DNA from: Baffinella frigidus
Lineage: Eukaryota > Cryptophyceae > Cryptomonadales > Baffinellaceae
Direction of reading: 5' to 3'
Length of the DNA: 41,401 nt
Assembly (NCBI GenBank): GCA_026770585.1
Contig: MU646930.1
Span: 119,484 to 160,884 of the forward strand
Part shown: positions 21,601-31,150 of the stretch, piece after piece
Layout of the letters: each line of letters opens with the position of its first letter
How positions within the stretch are numbered: the stretch's first letter is position 1
Position numbers and translations under genes: made by a program
The notes under the pieces: generated by a model
The model's database searches: none
What the model saw: the letters and a program-made list of their open reading frames with translations, nothing else
What the model was told of the DNA's origin: nothing

Positions 21601-24600
21601 TTTGATCAGGCGTGGCTAACGTCGATCTTCGACCTGGCGTCGGTGCTCTGGACCGCGTGTATCGCCCACTGCCTCTGGCGCGCCATCCGCTACCACGATC
21701 TCGAGGTTCTCAAATCCTGCCAAGATTCTTTTGACCACCAGGAAGATAATTTGACCACTACCGCTGGTGCGCTAGTCGCGACCATGACCTCGAGGTGCTC
21801 GAATCCTGCCAAGACAGTTTGACCTTTGGTTTGACCACTGCCTGTGGCGCGTGCCATTCGCTACCACGACCTCAAGGTTCCTGCCACGATACTTCTACCA
21901 TGTGTTTTGCCACTAGTAGTGCCAAGTAGACGGGTGCTGTTGCGGAAGTGCTGGCAACCTTGCCACAGCAGCCACCTCTCGTTCTGGAATCAGTCAAGAG
22001 GTGCCAAAACACTGACGTTCCTTGGTGCAGTGAGCAGTGGTCCCCCCTCTCGGTTGGGGCGCGCTGGTGTGCATAGGTTGTAGCGTTTCGCGTTGAGGGT
22101 TCAGCGCCGAATATTGACGGTCTCGGTTGGGGCATGCCGGTGTGCATAGGGTGTAGAGTTTCGGGGTGATGGGTACCGCCGAACTCTAACTGGCCCCCAT
22201 GGAAAAGGTGCACCGATTTGAGAAGTACTACCACCTCTTCGCATTCGGAGTCCCTGTGTTCCTCGCTCTCCTCCCACAGCTCGTCGGTACAACCTAATCT
22301 CCGCAAAATTATTGATGAATTGCTTTCGGGTAACGAAATTTGCTACACGGTTGGGTCATACTAGTGATAGTAAAGCATTTGTGTAGTAAATTTCGTGCCG
22401 TTGTGAGAAGTACTACCACCTCTTCGCCTTCAGAGTCCCAGTGCTTCTCGCGCTCCTCCCGCAGCTTGTCGGTGCAGCCCCGCACCAACATTTCCTTGAA
22501 TTGAGGTGTAACCCGCCCCCCACCCATTTTCCCAAGGGTCCAAAAATATCGAAAAACGTGAATCCGTCTTTGCAAATCGTGGTACAAATAATAGAAAGAC
22601 CCAGGACGGAAGTTACGCGGCGATGTAGGGGCGATGTAGAGCCACGCTAAAGGTCGGTACCGCCAGCTGACGTACGCCTTGAGGCGACGGTATGGGCCTG
22701 GCACACATGGAGAACCTCTCTAGTAAATCTGAATACTCGATGCAGGGGCATACGGGCTGGAGAATGGGCAGTGCTGGATCCTGTCGTCGTGGTCTTCGCT
22801 CATGTGAACCCCACACCCTCTAGCTCTGTCTCGACTGGTCGTTTTCACGCCGTAAGTTGTCAGATTTTTACCACACTCCCGTGGAAACAACTTCCGGATC
22901 CTGTCTTCATGGTTTTCCTTCATGTATACCCCACATCCTGGGTGTTTAGGGATTAGGGTTTAGCGGGCAAGAATCATTTGTACATTGTCGTGACGCTGTT
23001 CAAAGGGTATAGATCATGTACCGCAAGTGTGTCATCTGATATTACGTCCTCCTTTTCCAAAAATACATCCGAATCGTCCGAATCATGTACACGCTCGTTG
23101 AATCCGCCTCTTGCAGGGCAGAGATTTTTCGCGCCAAAGCCAAAGTATCGCCACGCTCCGTGGTGCCGTTCTCGCCCCAAATCGCGGCATCGTGACATTC
23201 ACTTCCTCCCCCCATCCTCCCTCCCTCCCAATGTACTTCTCCTTCTCCTTCTTTGTTTCTCGCGAGCCTGACAAAGTTTCATGGCGGTAGGTTTTCATCC
23301 CTTGGGGGCGTTATTACCCCTCTCCCACACTTGCCGAGCAAAACATGTCGACGTACAAAAGCCCGTCAACATAGGAAATTATAGCATGAAACTATCTCCG
23401 AGGTCGGGCGGCAGGTTTGTCTAGTTCTAAATTCCACTGTGGCTGGTGATAGCCTTCTTGCTGTTCTCAACCCAAATGCATGCATGCATCGTGAACTCCT
23501 TTTCCAGCCCTACTTTCCACGCTGGCACTAAATCGCTGCACTTTGCACTGCTCCCGCAGGTTTATCCACTTGTACATTCCACTGTGGCTGGTTGGTGGTG
23601 ATCTTCGTGCCGTTCGTGCCCTATATCTAATTGCGGGACACGCCAGACTCTGGCCCTCAAACCCTGAACCCTGAACCCTGAATACTGAATACTGAACACT
23701 GAACACTGAACACTGAACACTGAACACTGAACCATCTACCCCTGCAGGTTCATCCAGTTCTACATCCCACTGTGGTGTGTGGTGATCTTCAACGTGGGGA
23801 TCTTCTACCGAATCTTCCGCAACCTCCGCGGATTCGTCCAACCTGAGGACACCCAGGTTCTAGCTCTCTAGCTATGTCCCAGTTCAATTTGGGCTCGTAG
23901 ATAGAGAGTCCCCCCCGAAATTTCACAGGTGAATTTTGACGCCCCCCCCCCGTGAAATTCATCTGTGAAATTTCGGGGGGGGCATTCTATCTTCGAGCCC
24001 AAATTGAACTGGGAGCTAGGCTCTGTCTCCGTCTCCACACAGCGGTCTACGAAGGGATTGTCGGCCCAAATCGGGCCGACTTTCCTGTACCTTATCCGTA
24101 GGAACCCCCTTATGTCCCTACGGGTTGCCTACGGTACGAACCCCCCTATGTCCCTACGGGTTACTCGAAATCCGGTGGTGGTCTTCAACGTGGGGGTCTT
24201 CTACCGCATCTTCCGCAACCTCCGCGGATTCGTCCAACCTGAGGACACCCAGGTTCTAGCTCTCTAGCTATGTCCCAGTTCAATTTGGGCTCGTAGATAG
24301 AGAGTCCCCCCCGAAATTTCACAGGTGAATTTTGAGGGGGGGGGGGTCAAAATTCACCAGTGAAATTTCGGGGGGGGCGAAATATCTACGAGCCCAAATT
24401 GAACTGGGAGCTAGGCTCTGTCTCCGTCTCCACACAGCGGTCTACGAAGGGATTGTCGGCCCAAATCGGGCCGACTTTCCTGTACCTTATCCGTAGGAAC
24501 CCCCTTATGTCCCTACGGGTTGCCTACGGTACGAACCCCCCTATGTCCCTACGGGTTACTCGAAATCCGGTGGTGGTCTTCAACGTGGGGGTCTTCTACC

Positions 24601-27600
24601 GCATCTTCCGCAACCTCCGCGGATTCGTCCAACCGACGGAGACCCAGGTTAACTAGAAAAAGGTCTAGCCCTGGACCCCTTTCCAGGTCACTTACCTCGA
24701 ATTGACCATTGCACGGGGGCCTGGTCTAGCTCTGTCTCCGTCTTGTTTGGCTCACCAAAATGGTGAGCCCGGGCTCTTTCCCGCTCCAAAGTTGACGGGA
24801 TTGTGCCGAACACCCAGAATATCAACTTAAGAACAGTCGGTCAACTTAAGAACAGTCGGCCACCCAAGGCAGAGGTAGAGGTTGGTCAACCCAAAAATAA
24901 CTACTTCCCTGCATGTTGTGTCTCCCCCCTCCCGCGCGCCCCTCCCCCAAGACCCCCTCCGTTCTGCCCGCTGACACGAGGGTGCGCGGGTATGTCCAGG
25001 CTCCGTACTTGTTATTCAACAAAGCAACTTTCTCTCTCTCTCGCGCGCGCGCGCGCTCTCTCTCTCTCTCGCTCGCTCGCTGTCTCTCTCTCGCTCGCGC
25101 TCGCGCTCGCGCTCGCTCTCGCTCTCCCTCTCCCTCTCTCTAACACGAGGGTGCGCGGGCCTCGGCAGATGCGGTCCCCCGAAGAGACGAAGATGTTCTG
25201 GCGGCTGGGGCTGTACCCTGTCATTCTCGTCGTCTGCTGGAGCGTCGGGTCTGCACGCCCTCCATTATTTCATCTATTTCATCTATTCCACTCGATTAGG
25301 TATTTCATCTATTCCACGCGATTTGTTCTTAGAGTGGAGCGTCGGGTGTGCGCCCCTACCCCTTTCATTCACTATTACAGCTATAACACTTGGTGCAAGT
25401 GTACTTTATCTACAGCACGGATGTTCGGTTCTGCACTCCCCCCATCCCCTATTTGATCTGTAGCACTCCATTCATTCGTGTATGGCATCAGTATTCCATC
25501 GATAGCACTCGATTCGTTCTTACATGGATTTTCGGGTCAACACCTCCTCCATTCCCTATTCCATCTGTAGCACTCGATTCATGCGTTCTTCATCTACATC
25601 TATACCACGGATTTTCGGGTCCTCGCCCTCTTCATTCACTGCACCATCTATCTGTCTTTTCATCGTTGTTACTCTCAAGCCTGGAGATGAGTGCCCCAAA
25701 AGTCTATGTGTCTGAAGACGGACCCATCAAGCATGGCACTTCATTCGTTCGGACGTCCGAACGGTAGGGGGGTTCCTATGGATACGGTCACGGATTCCAG
25801 GTCCAGAGGTACTGCCAGCACACTCTCGTGAACGACGTTGATCGGTTGGCCTACACACATGGCATATTGTCCGTGACGTCCTCGGACTGCCCTCCCTTGA
25901 TCACGAGAAGGCCCCTTTCCACTTGCTCGGAGGTGCAAACGCCATCAGAGGTCTGATTCCTGCCAGGGACTGGACCGTTCTGGGATCCCAGTCATGGCTA
26001 CCAACTGTCAAGCATTGCGATCACATGCGGCGTAGGGAGGGAGATGGGTGTATTGAATTGGTGACGGTGACACAAACTTGCTGTTACTTGTAAACGGAAC
26101 TGGTTCCCAACAAAGACATTGCAACGCGCGTGAAGCTGCGGCCAACAAGGGCTTACCGTGCTGAGGAAGCCTGTTTTGCCCTTTGAGAGGTCCGGCATTG
26201 AGTCTGGAGCAATTGGGAAGTGGTTATGCACGGCGCTGCGCCCGTGCCTTTCCCGCAGGACGATTGTGCGGATCCACAACTCGATAAGCCCGATTCTCCC
26301 TGGTGATGCACGGCGCTCAGCCTGTCTGGGCCTTTCTTTTTTATCTTGATTACTCTCGATACAGGTCCTAGATATGCCTTCATGCCTCGAGTTGAGTGGT
26401 ACAAATGTCTACGAGTTTTAAGAACGAGCCTTTCCCGCAGGACGATTGTGCGGATTCACAACTCAATAAGCCTGTGTCGCCCTGGTGATGTCTTTCGCTC
26501 TCTCTATCTATCTTATCTACCTCTCTCTCTCTCTCTCTATGCACGGCGTTGAGCCTGATCCGTTACCGCAGAACGATTGTACGGACTGGCAACTCGATAT
26601 GAATGTGTCGACCTGTTGATCTCTCTCTCTCGCGCTCTCTCTCTCGCTCGCTCTCTCTCTCTCTGTGCACGGCGCTGCGCCTGAGCCTTTCCCGCAGGAC
26701 GATTGTGTCACAACTCGATAAGCCTGTGTCGCCCTGTTGATGCACTTTGCTGAGCCTGAGCCTTCCTCTTGCAAGCGCGCTGCTCACCGAGACAATAGTC
26801 GAGAGTGAGACGTCTCAAAGAAAAAGTGGTACTCGGCAGTTGGCTCTGCAGCGGTCTGCCCGTACGCCCTTGCATCACGTATCCACTGTGACTTAAGTTA
26901 ACGGAGGTGCCACTTTGTTTTGGTTGTAAACGTTAGTAACAGTGGATTTCCCGCAGGACGATTGTGCGGATCCACAACTCGATAACAAGCAGCCGGAAGA
27001 TCTTCGGCCTCTACGCCCTCCACTCCATTCTCGGACACTGCCAGGTACTACATACAAGAAACACACTTCCCCAGAGGATCCCCTCCCTTGTCTGAACTTG
27101 GACCTCCAGGCCTCTCACGCGAGCAATGTTGATCGTGTGGCCCACGGTTTCCCCTGATCTGTACACCAGCAGAGGGTTGCCGGGAATTGGCAACCACCTG
27201 GAGCAAGTGCGTGAGACCCAGACCATGAACGCACTTCATTTCGGAGGGTGGGTGGTAGTATCGAATAGCCCCGTCCTGGCGTGTCATGTGAGGCTGACGG
27301 CATGAACACACATAAATCCATAACCTGTTGTTCTGTTGTTGACGCCCTGGGCTCGCAACCTGTATATCAGCTTCATAACCTGTCGATGACGCCCGGTCTG
27401 GTATCGGATCGGATCCTGGCCCCGGGGGCAATGCCATCGCCGCTGGGTACATGCAAGCTCCTTAAGCACCAAGAACGAAGAGCCTGTGCTCCCGCGCAGT
27501 ATCTGATAGATAGCCCCGTCCGGGCGTGTCCTTTGAGGCTCACGACCTGTACACACATAAATCCATAACCTGTTGTGAACGCCCTGTGCTCCTGATCCCC

Positions 27601-30600
27601 ACGCGACGACAGGCTGTACCCCAAACACCTCTTATTATTTTTAACAAGTATTATAACGGTCACGCTTACGGGGCCGTGACGAGTCACTTGCACCTTTTCA
27701 GAAGGTCACAGCGCGGTCATTTTAAAGATCCTTGATGAAAAGGTTAATATTGGTGGACGTGAATTGAATAGAAAGACAGTTATCGAAACGTGATTTTCTA
27801 GATATAAACATAAAATCACAACAATGTTTTAAATTCATATATTACATTTATGCGGTATTTTTAGCCGTGCGTCCATCGACTCGAAGGTAACCAGGATTTC
27901 AATTCCTGGTACTAAATTGAAAACGAGTGTTGCTGTTCGGAATACGAACGTGAGTCCATCGACTCGACCCCTTTGTACCAGCTACAATAGTAATAGAGGG
28001 GGTGATTCAAAAGACGCACTCAAGTTGGTGCACAGGTCGTCGTCGAGTGGCCCGGTTTTGTCCTTCGAGGCTCGCAACCTGTATGTCAACCCCATAGCCT
28101 GTTGCTAACGCCATGTGCTCCCTCCCAGTCCTGAAACTCTTTTCTCATTCCAGGCTCGCAACCTGTACATCACCTTCATAACCTGTTGTCAACGCACTGT
28201 GCTCGAAACCTGTATATCCACCCCATAACCTGTTGCGAACCATAACCTGCTGCTTCTCCGCAGGGGCTCCTCAACTTCATAACCTGTTGATAACGCCCTG
28301 GTCTCGAAACCTGTACATCACCTTCTTAGCCTGTTGATGACGCCATGTGCTCAAAACCTGTACACGGCCTTCATAACCTGTTGCTAACCATAACCTGTTG
28401 CTCCTCCGCAGGGGCTCTTCAACTGCTGCGTGTACGGCATGAACGGCGCCGTCCGCGACAAGCTCAAATCGGTATGCCCCCCCCGGTGGTGGATTCATGC
28501 ATAAGGCCTATTCTCTTATCCCGTAAGTGGCGAGTAAGCTCATACACCCTACCGTAGGACCCTGGGACCTGCCTAGGACTTCTTGGCGGTCGATTTTGAC
28601 TATCTCGCCGCGACGATACGCCCCCCCAGAGAATACGTGATGCTGACCACACACTCAAGGTTCGTGGCCGAGTGTCTGACACACTCTAGAGTGTGTCGTG
28701 ACCGGGTGTCTGCCACACTCGAAAAAGTCGTGGCCGGGTGGCACTTGGTGGCATGGTGCACGGAGTTCCGTATCGGCTCCTGGAACGGCGGCGTCCATGA
28801 AACGTTGTCATCGGTTTGCAGCCTCGAGAGAATAGAGCGGTGTGCAGAGAACTTGGCCGCGAAAATAATGCAATAATGGTAAAAGTTGACAATTTGTACC
28901 AGGGCTCGCCAGAAAATACATTTGAAGCAGGCACTCTAGTATTAAAATCCAACTAAATGACCGTTATGACGAGCCCGGTTTTACTTAGGCAGAGCGAGAA
29001 TTCGCGCGGTCTGCACCGGGGGCTCACCTCCCACTCGACGGTGCGCGCTACGACAGGGGGGGGTGAAGGCTAGGTTTATTAACTTGACATACACGACCGC
29101 TTCACGCCAGGGGGAGAGGTGGGACAAGACCAGATGGCTGACTTTCCACGGAAGGGTCAGGTCTCCGGCTATGGCGGGTTTGCACCAAGCCTCAAGGTCC
29201 TAAAGGCTAAAGGTGGTTTGCCCCACAGGTATACCTCCGGCTGCTCGGACGGCCAGGGTCGCAGGGGCATTTCCCTGGTTTGCCCCCCTACCCCCCCTCA
29301 GATGGTGCGATGCCGAGTGACCCCACGATAGTGGGGATTATCGCAGAGGTTTTTCCTTGGTATGCCCCCCGCGCCACCTTGTAGCTCCTACTCTGATTAG
29401 TTGATTGCGAGTAACCCCACTGGGGTCGCGGGGGGCAGGAGAGCGTTTCCCTGGTGTTCCCCTCGCGCTACCCACACAGCGGGCTACGAAGGGATTTTCG
29501 GGCGCTGAGAACCCGAGTTTCCGTGACCTTATCCGTAGGAACCCCCCTATGTCCCTACGGGTTGCCTACTGTAGGGTCCTGAGTCTGATCACCTAGGGGT
29601 TATTCAAAATCCCTTCGAAGTCCGCTGTGTGGCTTGTGCTTTCTTCTCGGATCGTTCGATTCCGAGGGACCCCATCACAGGATGCGGGGTTCAGACGAGA
29701 ACATTTCTCCTTAAGTTGCTATCACGCCAAAAGTACTTGTGTTATCCGCGAGGAGAACACTTCTCCTCGAGGGGTCGCGCCGTTGATTGATCACACTGTG
29801 CGACCGTGGAAGGCTCACGCTCACTTAAGTTGCTATCACGCCAAAAGTACACACGCGGACTGACTGTTTCTTCTTCAGGCTCAGTGCAGGGAGAGATGTG
29901 GCGGCCGAAATCCGAGGACGAGTACCCAGAGGATCGGTAGTGACACGTACCCGATCTACCATACCCCACCCTAGTAGTAGCAGGTATCTTTCTTGAGGTT
30001 GAGTGAGCGCGGCTCTCACTCAAGATCAAGTAGTAGTGAAACGTACCCCTCTGTACCCCTGGGGTACGTGCACCGAGTACCCGGGTTTCGGCCGAGCGGA
30101 CACAGACACGGTCACGCCACCGCGGGCCGGAGACAAACCACGCGTGCTTTTCGGACCTCACCAAACCTGACCAAGCCACCTGAATAGCCACCTGGATAGC
30201 CCCACGGTGCCTGGTTAGGGTTGAACCCCTCAACCCCTGAGCCCCCCCAAAGCGGCCGGTTGTGACTTTACAGGTGCCTGTGGCAACGTTTCCGGTTTAA
30301 AACCAAGGACCTGGAGGATCCGTGGCCACGGGGGGGACACTGACAACCCACCTGGCCACGGTGCAAACACTCCCTCCAACCCTCACGGGGGGACCAAATC
30401 GTCGATTTTAGGATCTTGGATTTCCCCTACGGAGGGGTCGGATTCGACCCATCTGTCCGAAGGAAATGGTTCACAACAATCCTCGATTTGGTCCGACCGT
30501 GAGGGTTGGTGGTCACAAGGCGGCCCTGTTTGACTCGGAATGGACGCGCAGGGAGCGATATGGTAGAGCTGACCGAGGCCGAGAAAGAGGACGTGCGGGA

Positions 30601-31150
30601 AACAAGCACAGAGGTAAGCGCCCCCTATCCTTCAAGTGGCGAGTAGGCGCATACGCCCTACCGTAGGGCCCTAGGACCCGCCTAGGACTTCTTGGCAGTC
30701 AAATTTGACTGCCTGGCCACTTAAGGGATAGATTTTCGTCGCTAGCATGAATAACCCAATAAAAATTGTCATTCGTCTCCAAGGTCTCCATCCGTTATAA
30801 GGCCGAGAAGAAGGACGCGCGGAAGACAAATACAGAGGTGAGAGCCTCCATGAGAAATCTGGGGATACAACCCCGTGTAGGATGATCGGAGTGACTTTAC
30901 ACAGTCACGTCCACTGTAAGTTGACCTGGGTCAGAGAAGGAGGACGCGAGAGAGACAAGTACAGAGGTAAGAGTCCCCCCTCCACCAGCCCGGGGAGGTT
31001 GCTCAAACTGTGGTCTGGAATTTGAGCCATTTTACCTTGCATCTACACCAGATCTGGGGTAGATGTCCATCTATACGACCAATTTGTACCAGTGGGTAAC
31101 TTTTCCTGACCGAGGCCGACAAGGAGGACGCGAGGGAGACACGTACCGAG
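18609..31150 (+). CDS. seven-transmembrane receptor, cAMP-receptor/GCR1-like GPCR
   Basis: Ten core exons join in phase: 18609-18722, 19475-19529, 20398-20468, 21610-21705, 22223-22286, 22746-22791, 23748-23856, 25169-25248, 26957-27044, 28412-28471 (261 codons). Tail exons are 30569-30613, 30802-30837, 30937-30966 and 31115-31150. Helix 1 (13-32) ends CFPSLRK; helix 2 has LVFFLSLSDAMSTIG. Cys74 (SCSVCLFQ) before helix 3 can pair with Cys143 (GQCWIL) in loop 2, the usual receptor disulfide. Helix 3 has LWTACIAHCLWR; helix 5 YIPLW...FNVGIFYRIFRNLR; helix 6 LGLYPVILVVCW; helix 7 LYALHSILGHCQGLFNCCVYGMN..VR. These match the Dicty_CAR/GCR1 class, plasma-membrane receptors signalling through G proteins. 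The ligand is unknown. The ATG at 18609 is chosen because it is in phase, but a CAG at 18618-18620 could be an acceptor with an earlier start. The stop codon is uncertain. Confidence 0.9.
18911..19071. mobile_element. foldback element in receptor intron 1
   Basis: Arms of roughly 55 bp, beginning CGCTTGCGGGAAAACTTGGC, face their inverse at 19019-19071. The arms carry T- or A-rich stretches. The centre has TTTGTACCAGGACGTGACAT. Non-coding. Confidence 0.85.
19536..19705. mobile_element. family A element, copy 2
   Basis: It begins with CCAACCCTCAGCAAAAGACC, 6 bp inside receptor intron 2, and ends with the inverse CCGTGAGGGTTGGTGG. It includes a perfect inverted repeat AGAGACCCCAGATCTGGGGT. It is closely related to copy 1 in inverted orientation (shared TTGTGTACCAAGATTG). 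Confidence 0.85.
20115..20320. mobile_element. family F inverted-repeat element with poly-C core, copy 1
   Basis: The termini are TAGCTCTGTCCCAGTTCAAT and its inverse ending ACAGAGCTAG. Inner modules carry C runs and GAAATTTCAC-type inverted arms, and the left half holds three tandem GATAGAGTGCCCCCC units. It lies in receptor intron 2, less than 100 bp before exon 3. Confidence 0.85.
20488..20607. mobile_element. family C element, copy 5
   Basis: It begins TTATCCCTTAAGTGGCCAGT, about 20 bp after the donor of receptor exon 3, and ends GGGCACTTAAGGGATATCA. Perfect-looking terminal repeats suggest a relatively recent insertion. Confidence 0.85.
21290..21540 (+). pseudogene. two partial copies of receptor exon 4 upstream of it
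   Basis: Copy 1 (21290-21330) and copy 2 (21497-21540) each start after a CAGG acceptor and repeat the first part of exon 4 (coding AWL..IFDLASVLW). Copy 1 lacks two codons. Copy 2 carries a stop where the conserved Trp should be. A nine-base trace (GCGTGGATG after CAG) lies at 21340. Only the third copy, 21610-21705, is open through to a donor. Confidence 0.85.
21755..21890 (+). pseudogene. two partial copies of receptor exon 4 downstream of it
   Basis: About 21755-21812 and 21835-21890 repeat the second half of exon 4 and its donor flank (CGACCTCGAGGT...TCCTGCCA). Both carry small insertions or deletions. Upstream copies hold the first half and downstream copies the second half of the same exon. 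Confidence 0.75.
22330..22398. mobile_element. family E hairpin element, copy 2
   Basis: The arms ACGAAATTTGCTACACG and TGTGTAGTAAATTTCGT are inverse. It lies exactly between the two copies of receptor exon 5 and ends 10 bp before the second. Confidence 0.85.
22408..22471 (+). CDS. second intact copy of receptor exon 5 (helix 4)
   Basis: This 64-bp exon has the same length, TGAG acceptor, phase and G|GT donor as exon 5 at 22223-22286. It codes KYYHLFAFRVPVLLALLPQL, against the first copy's FGVPVFLALLPQL. Using both together would shift the frame, because 64 is not a multiple of three. Either copy alone restores the receptor, which is the arrangement of mutually exclusive exons. The first copy keeps the usual helix-4 Gly-x-Pro and is taken as the default here. 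Confidence 0.8.
22895..22922 (+). pseudogene. partial copy of receptor exon 6 end
   Basis: TTCCGGATCCTGTCTTCATG followed by GTTTTC repeats the end of exon 6 (TGGATCCTGTCGTCGTG then GTCTTC). The flanking TCATGTGAACCCCACA / TCATGTATACCCCACA is also repeated, showing that intron flank and exon were copied together. Confidence 0.7.
23415..23607 (+). pseudogene. two partial copies of receptor exon 7 start
   Basis: At 23415-23448 and 23560-23607, a GCAG acceptor is followed by sequence close to the first codons of exon 7 (FIQFYIPLW region, CATTCCACTGTGGCTGG). Both diverge before the helix-5 end. They lie upstream of the intact exon at 23748-23856. Confidence 0.75.
23640..23735. repeat. CCCTGAA / ACACTGA array before receptor exon 7
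   Basis: A short telomere-like array in C-rich orientation on the plus (sense) strand, passing from CCCTGAA heptamers to ACACTGA heptamers. It ends 12 bp before the CTACCCCTGCAG acceptor of exon 7. Confidence 0.85.
23780..24652 (+). repeat. 395-bp tandem duplication of exon 7 end plus two elements
   Basis: The last about 75 bp of receptor exon 7 (FNVGIFYRIFRNLRGFVQP) appear three times at 395-396 bp spacing (near 23785, 24181 and 24576). Between them lie identical pairs of a family F element (23869-24019; 24264-24414) and a family G element (about 24033-24170; 24428-24565). Copies 2 and 3 lack the exon's start and a clear acceptor, but keep an open frame and AG|GTT donors. They share changes (FNVGVFYR) not in the intact exon. 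Confidence 0.85.
25022..25142. repeat. CT/CG-rich microsatellite before receptor exon 8
   Basis: A CTCTCG-type simple repeat flanked on both sides by the direct repeat ACACGAGGGTGCGCGGG (at about 24975 and 25143). It ends 26 bp upstream of exon 8 and may act as part of the pyrimidine tract. Confidence 0.8.
25249..25640 (+). repeat. tandem units carrying the exon 8 end and donor
   Basis: Five units of roughly 85-100 bp repeat the exon 8 terminus (GGAGCGTCGG|GTCTGC at 25240). The decayed versions are GGAGCGTCGGGTGTGC (about 25337), TGTTCGGTTCTGC (25429), TTTTCGGGTCAAC (25528) and TTTTCGGGTCCTC (25612). They are separated by TTCATCTATTCCACTCGATT-like spacers. Confidence 0.7.
26259..26725 (+). 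pseudogene. four partial copies of receptor exon 9 start
   Basis: Copies start at 26259, 26441, 26572 and 26698, each after a CGCAG-type acceptor with the same GAGCCTTTCC flank. Each repeats about 30 bp of exon 9 (coding TIVRIHNSI) and then changes to unrelated intron sequence. Only the fifth copy at 26957 continues into the rest of the exon. CT microsatellites separate some copies. All share phase, so they compete for the exon 8 donor but reach no good donor of their own. Confidence 0.85.
27280..28400. repeat. CATAACCTGTTG minisatellite in receptor intron 9
   Basis: Irregular units of about 45-55 bp contain CTCGAAACCTGTACATCA and TTCATAACCTGTTG. The most regular block is 28140-28400. A duplicated longer segment (ATGAACACACATAAATCCATAA-type) lies at 27300 and 27550. 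A copy of the exon 10 acceptor and first codons (CCGCAG|GGGCTCCTCAAC) lies inside at 28264, ahead of the intact exon at 28412. Confidence 0.75.
28472..30568. other. receptor intron 10: elements, no further exon recognised
   Basis: It contains a decayed family C element at about 28517-28612 (45 bp after the donor), a family G element at 29478-29632 (CACACAGCGGGCTACGAAGG and inverse), and a family A element at 30375-30513. Between 28620 and 29470 I see no repeat family or exon I can support. Confidence 0.6.
30569..31150 (+). repeat. four-fold repeated receptor tail exon
   Basis: Four short segments end in an AC(A/C)GAG|GT(A/G)AG donor: 30569-30613 (LTEAEKEDVRETSTE), 30802-30837 (AEKKDARKTNTE), 30937-30966 (KEDARETSTE) and 31115-31150 (ADKEDARETRTE). 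All can be entered and left in phase 0, so any number could be included without a frameshift. The peptide is charged with Thr/Ser, as is typical of receptor C-tails open to phosphorylation. The fourth has TTTTCCTGACCGAG as acceptor; acceptors of the others are weaker. Confidence 0.7.
30626..30730. mobile_element. family C element, copy 7
   Basis: TATCCTTCAAGTGGCGAGTA to the inverse CTGGCCACTTAAGGGATA. It begins 13 bp after the donor of the first tail exon. A half copy (about 31164-31240) begins 14 bp after the donor of the fourth tail exon. Confidence 0.85.

Noticed and set aside
23965-24656. Two near-identical 98-100-residue open frames
   Set aside because: They run through family F and G elements into copies of receptor exon 7. 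Only the last 26 or so residues are receptor-derived, and no separate gene is supported.
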